In this document: positions 1 through 6,554 of the stretch, piece after piece
How positions within the stretch are numbered: position 1 is the first letter of the stretch
Layout of the letters: each line of letters opens with the position of its first letter
Origin: an uncultured Bacteroidia bacterium
Lineage (GTDB): Bacteria; Bacteroidota; Bacteroidia; Bacteroidales; UBA932
NCBI GenBank assembly: GCA_902778105.1
Contig: CACYWN010000006.1
Span: 1-64,000 of the forward strand
DNA length: 64,000 bases
Direction: 5' to 3'
Position numbers and translations under genes: made by a program
Notes under the pieces: generated by a model
Database searches by the model: none
The model's input: the letters and a program-made list of their open reading frames with translations, nothing else
Told to the model about the DNA's origin: nothing

Positions 1-41
1 TAGTAATCGGCGGTAATGATGAAAGGATTCGGCTGCAGCAT
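1..41 (-). CDS. 5' end of an unidentified gene, cut by the window edge
   Basis: Only 13 complete codons are visible, reading MLQPNPFIITADY leftwards off the window. The start is chosen because an ATG (revcomp of 39-41) lies 16 nt downstream of a good leftward promoter (TATCTTTG at 65-58 with TTG at 88-86, 20 nt spacing). The NPF near the N-terminus recalls some Bacteroidetes AAA ATPases, but too little is present to name it. Confidence 0.4.
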   Translation of the reverse strand, partial: MLQPNPFIITADY

Positions 42-57
42 CGTTTCTCGTTTTAGG

Positions 58-88
58 CAAAGATAATATTCAGGATTGAATTATGCAA
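58..88 (-). promoter_or_regulatory. Bacteroidetes-type promoter for the gene leaving the left edge
   Basis: On the minus strand TTG (88-86), a 20 nt spacer and TATCTTTG (65-58) match the phylum's -33/-7 promoter consensus. Confidence 0.5.
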
Positions 89-300
89 GATTAAATAATT
101 CAAAATTAAATAATCCCGTTCCGCCCATTATCGGTGCTTGTATTTGAAGTCTGCAGATGTCGTCTTTATGGGTGTCAAGTGACCGTACAAGTCGCTTTCC
201 CTATACGTCCTGAAAAGCCACGAAAGTTTCACCTATGTTTCACCTGATGTCTTTTTGGTTTATTCTAAATCATTGATTTTCAACATATCACAAGGTATAG
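89..300. other. Non-coding stretch, nothing recognised
   Basis: This AT-richer stretch has no convincing reading frame. It contains one isolated GTACAAGTCGC half-site near 188 that resembles the arm of the 151 bp repeats found downstream. It precedes the tRNA-Gly fragment. Confidence 0.4.
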
Positions 301-323
301 TTCGAGTCTCATTTTCCGCTCCA
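301..323 (+). other. 3' end fragment of a tRNA-Gly gene (possible att site remnant)
   Basis: The 23 nt read as the last part of a Bacteroidetes tRNA-Gly(GCC): T-loop TTCGAGT, 3' T-stem CTCAT, acceptor strand TTTCCGC, discriminator T and encoded CCA. The expected 5' acceptor GCGGAAA, D-arm and anticodon arm are absent upstream, and the local 5' T-stem does not pair, so this is not a functional tRNA. Integrating elements that use tRNA 3' ends leave such fragments. An intrinsic terminator follows directly, as after a real tRNA gene. Confidence 0.65.
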
Positions 324-356
324 AACGCCTCGCAGACATGCGGGGCGTTTTTGTTT
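324..356 (+). terminator. Intrinsic terminator after the tRNA-Gly fragment
   Basis: An 11 bp stem (324-334 with 339-349, one G-T pair) around a GACA loop is followed by TTTTGTTT. A diverged copy with the same stem and T-tract occurs at 4657-4688, also just before a 151 bp repeat element. Confidence 0.75.
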
Positions 357-388
357 GTGTACAGGCTGGTTTGCCCTGCTCGGCTCGT

Positions 389-539
389 GTACAAGTCTCG
401 CTTGTACAAGAAAACATCGGCGGAACGGTTCTCCCTTGTACAAGTCTCGCGGATTTGGTCGGTTATCGCCCAATCCCGGAAGGCTTGAGCAGAAAACCCC
501 GACCAGAGATGCATTTTGGTGTACAAGCGAGACTTGTAC
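389..539 (+). repeat. 151 bp symmetric palindromic element, copy A
   Basis: The left end is GTACAAG-TCTCG-CTTGTAC (389-407) and the right end is its inverted form GTACAAG-CGAGA-CTTGTAC (521-539). A direct half-site starts at 438, 49 nt in from the left end. An inverted, weaker half-site (GCTTGAGC) ends at 490, 49 nt from the right end. Copies B, C, D and E share this exact geometry. It sits upstream of the promoter at 676-705 and is not coding. Confidence 0.8.
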
Positions 540-675
540 GTCACGGCATAGACTCCGCCGAACAGATTCACCTCGAAGACCCCCGGAATTGCGCTAATCC
601 CGAGGGTGGATCAGTATGAAGTCGTCGAATGAGTGCTATCGAAGAAAGGGCCACGCCCTTTTTCTTTTCAGCTAA

Positions 676-705
676 TTGTCTTTTCTCCTAATTATCTTAT
701 CTTTG
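676..705 (+). promoter_or_regulatory. Promoter of the His-rich TonB-receptor locus
   Basis: TTG (676-678), a 19 nt spacer and TATCTTTG (698-705) fit the Bacteroidetes consensus. The -7 box ends only 6 nt before the ATG at 712, so the transcript would be leaderless or nearly so. Confidence 0.6.
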
Positions 706-711
706 TAGGCC

Positions 712-1065
712 ATGAGAGAGCGGAGGAGCCGAATATTCGCGATCATTATGCTGGCAGTGTTTCTGCCCGCATGGCTCCAGGCTGTGCTGCATAAGCATGC
801 CCCGGCGGACCTCCCTGAGGCCGAATGCGCCGAGTGCGTCCACCACCTTCCGCATCCGGGACATCTCGCTCCCGGAAGCGGCGAAATCTCCGCCTGTCTC
901 CTGTGCCAGCTCCTGACCCTGCCCATCGTGCTCGCACCGACCCTGTCGGTGCCTTGCTTCAACCAGGTCAAGGCAAGTCTCCAGACCGTTCTCCGGTCAC
1001 GGATATCTTCGTTACATACACATCGTACCCAAACCCGCGCCCCTCCTGTACTTTCCTTTGCATAA
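712..1065 (+). CDS. Small Cys/His-rich membrane-anchored or secreted protein, unknown function
   Basis: This 117 aa protein has an N-terminal hydrophobic segment (about residues 8-25) followed by a short Cys- and His-rich region: HKH, CAEC, HHLPHPGH and CLLC. The C-terminal third is basic and low in complexity. Nothing in it identifies a family. It is the first gene after a strong promoter and lies 30 nt before a TonB-dependent receptor and two His-rich lipoproteins, so a role in metal binding or sensing linked to that uptake system is an inference from composition and context. The reading frame ends before the receptor start with no overlap. Confidence 0.55.
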   Translation: MRERRSRIFAIIMLAVFLPAWLQAVLHKHAPADLPEAECAECVHHLPHPGHLAPGSGEISACLLCQLLTLPIVLAPTLSVPCFNQVKASLQTVLRSRISSLHTHRTQTRAPPVLSFA

Positions 1066-1095
1066 GCGTATTGTTTTATTGTAAATCAGGAAAGT

Positions 1096-3165
1096 ATGAT
1101 CGCAGTCATCGTGGCTGCACTTCTCATGCAGACCCCGCAGGTGGACACCGTCGAGGTGCTCCGCGAGGCGACTGTCACTGGCGAATCCCGTCGGCAGGAG
1201 CTGTTGCACACCACGCTGGGGAGCGTGGAAGTGGGCCGTACTTTTATAGAAAACCATTTTTCGGGAACATTGGCCGGCAGTCTCCGGTCCATTCCCGGCG
1301 TACAGGCGCGGAGCATCGGCTCCGGCCAGTCCAAACCGGCCATCCGCGGCATGGGTTTCAACCGCATCGCCGTGGCAGTGGACGGGATCAAGCACGAAGG
1401 ACAGCAGTGGGGTGACGACCACGGGCTGGAGATCGACCAATTCTCCATCGACCGGATCGAGGTCATCAAGGGCCCCGGCGCGCTGCTTTATGGTTCCGAT
1501 GCCATCGGCGGTGTGCTGGCGCTCTATACCAATTACCTGCCTACGGCGCCTTTCGCGGGCTGCGTACACCTCTTCGGGCGGACCAACAATGAGTCGGTCG
1601 GGGTTTCGGCCCGGCTGGAAGGGCGCCAACGGCATTTCTACTGGCGCGCCCATGTAACCAGCACGGATTATGCCGATTACATCGTCCCCACGGACCATGT
1701 GGAGTATTACTCGTACCAGATTCCGCTTCTGAACGGACGCCTGCGCAATACAGCCGGGCACGAGCGGGACGGTTCGCTGACGCTGGGATATGTGGGGGGT
1801 CGCTTCAGAAACGACCTGAAGGCCTCCCTGACCTATGCCAAGAGCGGTTTCTTCGCCAATGCGCACGGGCTGGAAGTCCGCCTGTCGGACATCGACTACG
1901 ACGCCTCCCGCCGGGACATCGACCTGCCCTGGCAGAGCGTCAGCCACACGACGGTGCAGAACCATAGCCATTTCCACGGCGAAGGGTTCACCCTGGATGC
2001 CGACGTGGCCTGGCAGTACAACCATCGGCAGGAATGCTCGGAGCCGGTGTCCCACGGATACATGCCCAGACCGGCGAATGAACTGGAACGCGTGTTCCGC
2101 AAGCATACCTTCACGGGAAAGCTGGCGGGGCGGATCTTCCTTTCGGAGACAAACCAGCTCCAGACCGGCCTGGACGGGGAATTCCAGCACAACCGCCGGG
2201 ATGGCTGGGGGTTCATCATTCCGGATTTCGAAACGTTGTCCTCCGGCATTTATGCCGTGGACAAGTGGACAGTCTCGGACGTGCTGAGTCTCAATGCCGG
2301 CATGCGGTACGACTATGTGCGGACATCCAGCCACAGTTATCAGGACTGGTATCCGACGGAAGGCGAGTACAGGCAGCGGTCGGCCGACATCCTCCGCTCC
2401 TTCAACAGCCTCACCTGGAGCGCCGGGCTGTCCTGGACGCCCGGCCGATGGGTGCTCAAGGCCAATGCGGGCAAGAGTTTCCGTGTTCCCATTCCCAAGG
2501 AACTGGGTGCCGACGGGGTGAACTACCACATTTTCCGCTACGAGAAGGGGAATGCGGACTTGTCGCCGGAAGAGTCTTACCAGTTGGACCTGGGACTCAA
2601 TTACCTGGGCGAGCGCATCACGCTGCGGTTCGATCCGTTCCTGAACTGGTTTCCCAACTACATCTACCTGAATCCCTCGGCCGATTATTACGAAGGCCTG
2701 CAGCGCTATGCCTATACGCAGGCGCAGGTGCTTCGCGCCGGGGCGGAAGCGCAGGTCAACTGGCACATCTTCCGTTTCTTGGAGGCGGAGGCCAAGGGCG
2801 AGTACCTGTTCGCCAGGCAGATGTCCGGAGACAAGAAGGGCTACGGTCTTCCGTTTTCTCCGCCGTGGGGTGGAGAAGTCTCCCTGAAGTATACTTTCCT
2901 CGAAGACGGCTTTTTCTCCCTGAGCACCCGCTTCGCTGGCCGTCAGGAAGACATCGTTCCCCCCGAGAAACCCACGGAAGGCTGGTGGACGCTGAATGCG
3001 CAGGCCAGCAAGGACTTCCGCCTGGGAGAAATGACCCTGAAAGTGGCGCTGCAGGCCGATAACCTCCTGAACCGCCGCTATTACGACCATACCAGCTATT
3101 ACCGGCTCATCGGAGTCCCGGAGCCGGGTATCGGGGCCTCCCTGATGTTGGGACTCGAGTTTTAA
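1096..3165 (+). CDS. TonB-dependent outer-membrane receptor, probably for a metal or metal complex
   Basis: This 689 aa protein has a short signal peptide, a plug domain (about 25-150) with RSIPGVQARS, AIRGMGFNR and the typical IDRIEVIKGPGALLYGSDAIGG, and a long beta-barrel ending in an aromatic residue (GLEF). It lacks the carboxypeptidase-like N-terminal domain of SusC proteins, so it is a classical siderophore- or metal-type receptor and not a polysaccharide one. It would sit in the outer membrane and be energised by TonB/ExbBD, which are not in the window. The Cys/His-rich gene before it and the two His-rich lipoproteins after it suggest zinc, copper or a similar metal as substrate; this is inference. 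Gene spacing fits one operon. Confidence 0.9.
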   Translation: MIAVIVAALLMQTPQVDTVEVLREATVTGESRRQELLHTTLGSVEVGRTFIENHFSGTLAGSLRSIPGVQARSIGSGQSKPAIRGMGFNRIAVAVDGIKHEGQQWGDDHGLEIDQFSIDRIEVIKGPGALLYGSDAIGGVLALYTNYLPTAPFAGCVHLFGRTNNESVGVSARLEGRQRHFYWRAHVTSTDYADYIVPTDHVEYYSYQIPLLNGRLRNTAGHERDGSLTLGYVGGRFRNDLKASLTYAKSGFFANAHGLEVRLSDIDYDASRRDIDLPWQSVSHTTVQNHSHFHGEGFTLDADVAWQYNHRQECSEPVSHGYMPRPANELERVFRKHTFTGKLAGRIFLSETNQLQTGLDGEFQHNRRDGWGFIIPDFETLSSGIYAVDKWTVSDVLSLNAGMRYDYVRTSSHSYQDWYPTEGEYRQRSADILRSFNSLTWSAGLSWTPGRWVLKANAGKSFRVPIPKELGADGVNYHIFRYEKGNADLSPEESYQLDLGLNYLGERITLRFDPFLNWFPNYIYLNPSADYYEGLQRYAYTQAQVLRAGAEAQVNWHIFRFLEAEAKGEYLFARQMSGDKKGYGLPFSPPWGGEVSLKYTFLEDGFFSLSTRFAGRQEDIVPPEKPTEGWWTLNAQASKDFRLGEMTLKVALQADNLLNRRYYDHTSYYRLIGVPEPGIGASLMLGLEF

Positions 3166-3186
3166 TCCCTTAAACGAACAATCATC

Positions 3187-3633
3187 ATGAAAACAAATAT
3201 CCTCCTCCGTTTCCTCGCCATCATCCCATTGGTCGCCGGCTTCGCCGCCTGCCAGAAGAATCCTTCCGCTCCGAAGATCACACTGACCGAAGTCGGCCAT
3301 GAGAACGGCGGAAAGGCCGAGCAGGGCGACGACTTGCACCTGGAAGCCGACATCGTGGCCGAAGGCCTCATCCAGCGCATCCATGTGGAAATCCACCAGG
3401 AGAACGGATCCTACGAAATCGAGAAGAGCTACACGACCGGCAAGTACATCGGTGTCAAGAACACCGAGTTCCACGAGCACGTCGACATTCCCGCCGACGC
3501 CCCGCTGGACGCGTATCACCTCCACCTCACCGTCACGGACAAAGAAGGACAGACCGCCACGGCCAAAGCCCATCTCGAAGTGATCGAAAACGACGGAAAC
3601 GATGACGAAGAAGAACACCACCATGAAGACTAA
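3187..3633 (+). CDS. His/acid-rich lipoprotein (DUF4625-like), receptor partner
   Basis: This 148 aa lipoprotein has a lipobox ending in GFAAC at about residue 21. The rest reads as one Ig-like beta-sandwich (about 30-135) and ends in an acidic/His tail (DDEEEHHHED). It resembles the DUF4625 lipoproteins that accompany TonB receptors in Bacteroidales; that assignment is from memory of the family pattern. It follows the receptor by 21 nt and overlaps the next, related gene by 11 nt, so co-translation is likely. The charged tail suggests metal binding at the cell surface or in the periplasm. Confidence 0.7.
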   Translation: MKTNILLRFLAIIPLVAGFAACQKNPSAPKITLTEVGHENGGKAEQGDDLHLEADIVAEGLIQRIHVEIHQENGSYEIEKSYTTGKYIGVKNTEFHEHVDIPADAPLDAYHLHLTVTDKEGQTATAKAHLEVIENDGNDDEEEHHHED

Positions 3634-4084
3634 GTATATGCTCATTCCGCTGCTGTGCGCACTCAGTGCGTGCAGCAGCACTGAAACAGACACATCCGTG
3701 CCTGAGATTGTTCCCGTCGGAGAAACCACAGCCCCGCTCAACTGCCAGGAATATCCCCGTGGCGGCGCCATCTTCTTCGATTATCTGTTCAAGGACGATA
3801 CGGAACTGGGGGCCTACAATATCGAGATTCACAACACTTTCGACCATCACACCCACAGTACGGAAGCGGGTGAATGCCGGCAGGATCCGGCGAAAGAGCC
3901 CGTGAACCCGTGGATCTTCAACAAGGACTATCCCATTCCCACCGGAAGCACTTCCTTCGAAGCGAAACAGACCATTCCCGTCCCTGCGGACGTAGATCCC
4001 GGCGAATACCATTTTATGATCCGCCTTACCGATCGCAGCGGCTGGCAGCAGCTTAAATCCGTCAGTATAAGAGTATCAGAATGA
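3623..4084 (+). CDS. Second His-containing lipoprotein of the receptor locus (DUF4625-like)
   Basis: From the ATG at 3623 the protein is 153 aa: signal peptide with lipobox (ALSAC at about residues 13-17), then a single beta-sandwich domain. An internal HHTH motif near the middle and FDYLFKDD / YHFMIRLTDRSG strands resemble the preceding lipoprotein, so the two look like diverged paralogues. An in-frame upstream ATG at 3602 would place MTKKNTT before the signal peptide, so the downstream start is preferred. It is the last gene of the locus. Confidence 0.7.
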   Translation: MKTKYMLIPLLCALSACSSTETDTSVPEIVPVGETTAPLNCQEYPRGGAIFFDYLFKDDTELGAYNIEIHNTFDHHTHSTEAGECRQDPAKEPVNPWIFNKDYPIPTGSTSFEAKQTIPVPADVDPGEYHFMIRLTDRSGWQQLKSVSIRVSE

Positions 4085-4375
4085 GACGCCGGTGTCTCCA
4101 CTTGATGCAAGGTCAGCGAGCGGGGACAAAAAAGCTCCTTTTTGCTTCCGGCGAGAAACTCGAGCACGCCGGCGGGGACGTTTTCAAGGGTTTTTGTTCC
4201 CAACGGGAGACCGGAGAATGACTTGTCGGACCTGTCTCGGCGGGCCCCGGTGCTTCCCCAACGAGCGTTGGCTTTTACCCTTGGACCTCTTTGAATTCCA
4301 TAATGTCCACCCTATGGAAATGCGTTCTGCCAATAAAACTACTCCATGACCGGTGGAAATGACCATAAAACCATT
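4085..4375. other. Non-coding gap after the receptor locus
   Basis: The reading frames here are short, rich in Arg/Pro and unsupported. No hairpin with a T-tract, repeat copy or promoter-like box is obvious. Confidence 0.4.
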
Positions 4376-4585
4376 TCACGAGAGGATGGCCTTGGTTTTT
4401 GAGGCTCCGATAGATTGGATCCACAGTTCCGCGGCAGCCTTGTAAATGGTCTCCCGGTTCTTAGTCCTGAACAACGCCTTGACATTCTGCTTCCGGATGC
4501 CCATCTGCCGGGCAGATTCGCTCTTGGTCATCCCGATCCGCGACAACAGCTTTTCTCCGTTCGCCTCAAAGTAAATCTGATTCAT
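4376..4585 (-). CDS. Small helix-turn-helix protein, probably truncated
   Basis: The first 45 residues (ANGEKLLSRIGMTKSESARQ, then MGIRKQNVKALF) match the small XRE-type helix-turn-helix proteins common in Bacteroidales. In that family the sequence continues into a conserved C-terminal tail. Here it switches after YKAAAEL to an unrelated-looking stretch (WIQSIGASKTKAILS), which suggests a frameshift or 3' truncation. The protein is 69 aa and stands alone between the receptor locus and repeat copy B, transcribed opposite to the receptor genes. If functional it would be a DNA-binding regulator. Confidence 0.6.
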   Translation of the reverse strand: MNQIYFEANGEKLLSRIGMTKSESARQMGIRKQNVKALFRTKNRETIYKAAAELWIQSIGASKTKAILS

Positions 4586-4656
4586 GCCTTCTACTTTTTA
4601 AAGGTAATGATGATTTATTACCTCCGCAAGTATTCCGCTTTCCTATTTCCACTCCA

Positions 4657-4688
4657 AATGCCCCGCATTGCTGCGGGGCGTTTTTGTT
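4657..4688 (+). terminator. Intrinsic terminator, copy of the one at 324-356
   Basis: Stem GCCCCGCA/TGCGGGGC (4660-4667 with 4672-4679), extended by A-T and G-T pairs, is followed by TTTTTGTTT. The preceding TTTCCACTCCA (4646-4656) is a degenerate form of the tRNA-Gly 3' end. The hairpin, the following G/T-rich spacer and the 151 bp element together form a ~270 bp segment homologous to about 311-585. Confidence 0.65.
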
Positions 4689-4719
4689 TGTGGGGTGGCG
4701 GGTTCGCCGATGGCCCCTT

Positions 4720-4870
4720 GTACAAGTCTCACTTGTACAGGAAAACTGCCTCTGGACTACATCTCTTTGTACAAGTCTCGCTGATTTGGCCGATTATCAA
4801 CCAATTCCGAAAGGCTTGAGCAGAAAAACCCGCGCAGAAGCGCATTTTGGTGTACAAGCGAGACTTGAAC
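4720..4870 (+). repeat. 151 bp symmetric palindromic element, copy B
   Basis: The left end is GTACAAG-TCTCA-CTTGTAC (4720-4738) and the right end GTACAAG-CGAGA-CTTGAAC (4852-4870). A direct half-site begins at 4769 (+49) and an inverted one ends at 4821 (49 from the right end). Outside the arms it still aligns with copy A, for example AAGGCTTGAGCAGAAAA and CATTTTGGT, so A and B descend from one duplication. Confidence 0.8.
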
Positions 4871-5048
4871 ACCGCATTATCGCCCTTGCCGGGCGGATTC
4901 ACCTCGAAAAGAAACCGGCCACTCCTTCCTGATACAGATAAATGCGATGACGGCTTCCATCGGGCACAGGACGAAAAAGATGTTGCCCAAGGCGACGAAA
5001 ATGAGATTGAGACGTAACGCGCTGGAGAATGGGTCCAGTACCGTTTGT

Positions 5049-5079
5049 TTTGTCTTTTATCAATAATTGATTATTTTTG
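5049..5079 (+). promoter_or_regulatory. Promoter of the lipoprotein gene at 5123
   Basis: TTTG (5049-5052), a 19 nt spacer and TATTTTTG (5072-5079) match the phylum consensus. This gives a ~40 nt leader before the ATG at 5123. Confidence 0.6.
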
Positions 5080-5122
5080 TGACGTACCGGATTCCGGGAG
5101 TTATTTCTAAAAAACGAAAGAC

Positions 5123-5641
5123 ATGAGACTGAGAGTCATTGGCTTATTAGCACTTGTCCTTTTCGCGGCCTGCGGAAAAACGGACGCGCAGAGGCAGAAG
5201 AACGAAGTGGACACCTACATGGAGGGCCTGCTGGACGGGAAATACCAAGACCAATTCGAAATGAAGCTGTTTGACCCGGCTCAGATTCCCGACCTTCTCT
5301 CGTATGCGGACGATAAACGGGAAGTCCATCCACCGATCAATCCGCTGTCTTCCCTCCGGGCCGAGAGTTCTCTCGGAATGTATGCCCTGTGGATGATTGA
5401 GGGCATCCGGTTGGCCGAAAACAATCGCGAAAGGTCAAAGGCGAAGACGTTTCTGGGGTATCCTTCCCTGGTCCCGTTCCTCTTCGACGAGCAGACAAAC
5501 CGTCGTGTCGATTATGGCCTCGAAGCATATCCGGCCACCCAAAGAAAGGCGGCCGATGCCTACCGCGCATGGTGGAATTCCGGAGAGTTCGCAGATATCA
5601 AGGCCAAGAACCCGCTGGACGGAAGCGGCCTGTCTTGGTAA
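5123..5641 (+). CDS. Lipoprotein of unknown function (DUF4943-like)
   Basis: This 172 aa protein has a lipobox (LFAAC) at about residue 17. The mature part is a soluble alpha/beta domain without transmembrane segments: EVDTYMEGLLDGKY near the start, SLGMYALWMIEGIRL in the middle and a Trp-containing end (YRAWWNSG). It resembles the uncharacterised Bacteroidetes DUF4943 lipoproteins, but this is not certain. It has its own promoter at 5049-5079 and stands alone, so the context gives no function. Confidence 0.65.
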   Translation: MRLRVIGLLALVLFAACGKTDAQRQKNEVDTYMEGLLDGKYQDQFEMKLFDPAQIPDLLSYADDKREVHPPINPLSSLRAESSLGMYALWMIEGIRLAENNRERSKAKTFLGYPSLVPFLFDEQTNRRVDYGLEAYPATQRKAADAYRAWWNSGEFADIKAKNPLDGSGLSW

Positions 5642-5701
5642 AGCCTGACCTTCTTCAAAGACAATCCGTGTCTCCAAGGATTACAAGTCCGTGCACTTCA
5701 C

Positions 5702-5709
5702 TATCTTTG
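5702..5709 (+). promoter_or_regulatory. -7 promoter box before the YhfC-type gene
   Basis: TATCTTTG lies 21 nt upstream of the ATG at 5731. No convincing -33 TTG is present at the usual distance. Confidence 0.4.
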
Positions 5710-5730
5710 TATATCTAAATCCGAGAAGCC

Positions 5731-6519
5731 ATGGTTCCTGTCAGCTCCATCATCATGATGATCGTGAATGCCCTCCTGGGCATCGCGATTCCCGTTTTCC
5801 TCGCCTGGTGGGCGGTGAAAAAGCATCAAGCCAAGTTGTCCACGATCCTAATCGGCGCCGGCGTCTTCGTCGTCTTCGCGCTGGTGTTGGAGTCGCTGGT
5901 CCACCAAGTGGTCCTCAAGGGCCCGCACGGGGCGGCCATCCAGGGGAATACCCTGTATTTCGCCCTTTACGGAGGCCTGATGGCCGGTCTCTTCGAGGAA
6001 ACGGGCCGGTTCCTGGCCATGAAGTTCCTCTTCAAGAAAGAGCCCACGGAGACCAAGCCGGGCATCGCCTACGGCCTCGGCCACGGCGGCATGGAAATGA
6101 TCCTGATCTTCGGCCTGTCGATGATCTCCACCCTTACGATGGCCCTGATGATCAATCTCGGGCAGACGGACACCCTGCTCTCCACGGTGCCCGCTGAGGC
6201 AAAGGACCAGCTGGCCACGCAGTTCGAGCAGCTTCAGGCCTCCGGCGCAGGCACCTATCTGCTGGGCCTCTGGGAGCGGTTCTCCGCGATAACCCTGCAG
6301 GTGAGCCTCTCCGTTCTCGTCTGGGCGGCCGCCCGGAAGGGAGGGAAATGGGCCTGGCTCTTCCCGGCTGCCATCCTGCTGCATGCCCTGGTCGACGGGG
6401 TGGCTGTCATCCTCTCGAAATCCGCCGGCATGGTCATGGTGGAACTGGTCATCATGGCCCTGGCCATCGCCGTCGTCGCCCTCGCCTGGCTGGTTGCCAG
6501 GAAGGCATTCCGGGCATGA
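5731..6519 (+). CDS. YhfC-family glutamic-type intramembrane protease
   Basis: This 262 aa polytopic membrane protein has about seven to eight hydrophobic segments. It carries the three motifs of the YhfC/CPBP-like intramembrane protease group: FEETGR (88-93), GLGHGGMEM (115-123) and LLHALVDG (about 215-222). The Glu and His residues in these motifs are the proposed active site. Substrates of YhfC proteins are not established. The gene is transcribed alone and converges with the glycosyltransferase at 6555, with only 35 nt between the stops and no obvious terminator. Confidence 0.85.
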   Translation: MVPVSSIIMMIVNALLGIAIPVFLAWWAVKKHQAKLSTILIGAGVFVVFALVLESLVHQVVLKGPHGAAIQGNTLYFALYGGLMAGLFEETGRFLAMKFLFKKEPTETKPGIAYGLGHGGMEMILIFGLSMISTLTMALMINLGQTDTLLSTVPAEAKDQLATQFEQLQASGAGTYLLGLWERFSAITLQVSLSVLVWAAARKGGKWAWLFPAAILLHALVDGVAVILSKSAGMVMVELVIMALAIAVVALAWLVARKAFRA

Positions 6520-6554
6520 TTCCCGCTGGCCTGCTACCTGTCGGAGTACACGGA

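Noticed and set aside
301..323. A functional tRNA-Gly gene
   Set aside because: Only the 3' 23 bases fit; the upstream sequence cannot form the acceptor, D- or anticodon stems.
389..539. Rho-independent terminator or attC-type integron sites for the GTACAAG palindromes
   Set aside because: No T-tract follows the hairpins, copies lie upstream of genes and inside one, and there is no integron integrase or cassette organisation; their symmetry and RAYT linkage fit a transposable palindrome.
1012..3771. 919-codon open frame on the minus strand opposite the TonB receptor
   Set aside because: It is antisense to a receptor with clear motifs, has the Val/Gly/Arg/His-rich composition of GC-driven shadow frames, and shows no domain or promoter.
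4092..4349. Possible small genes in the gap after the lipoproteins (also 4184-4366 on the minus strand)
   Set aside because: The translations are Arg/Pro/Cys-rich without signal peptide or known motif, and no promoter box precedes them.
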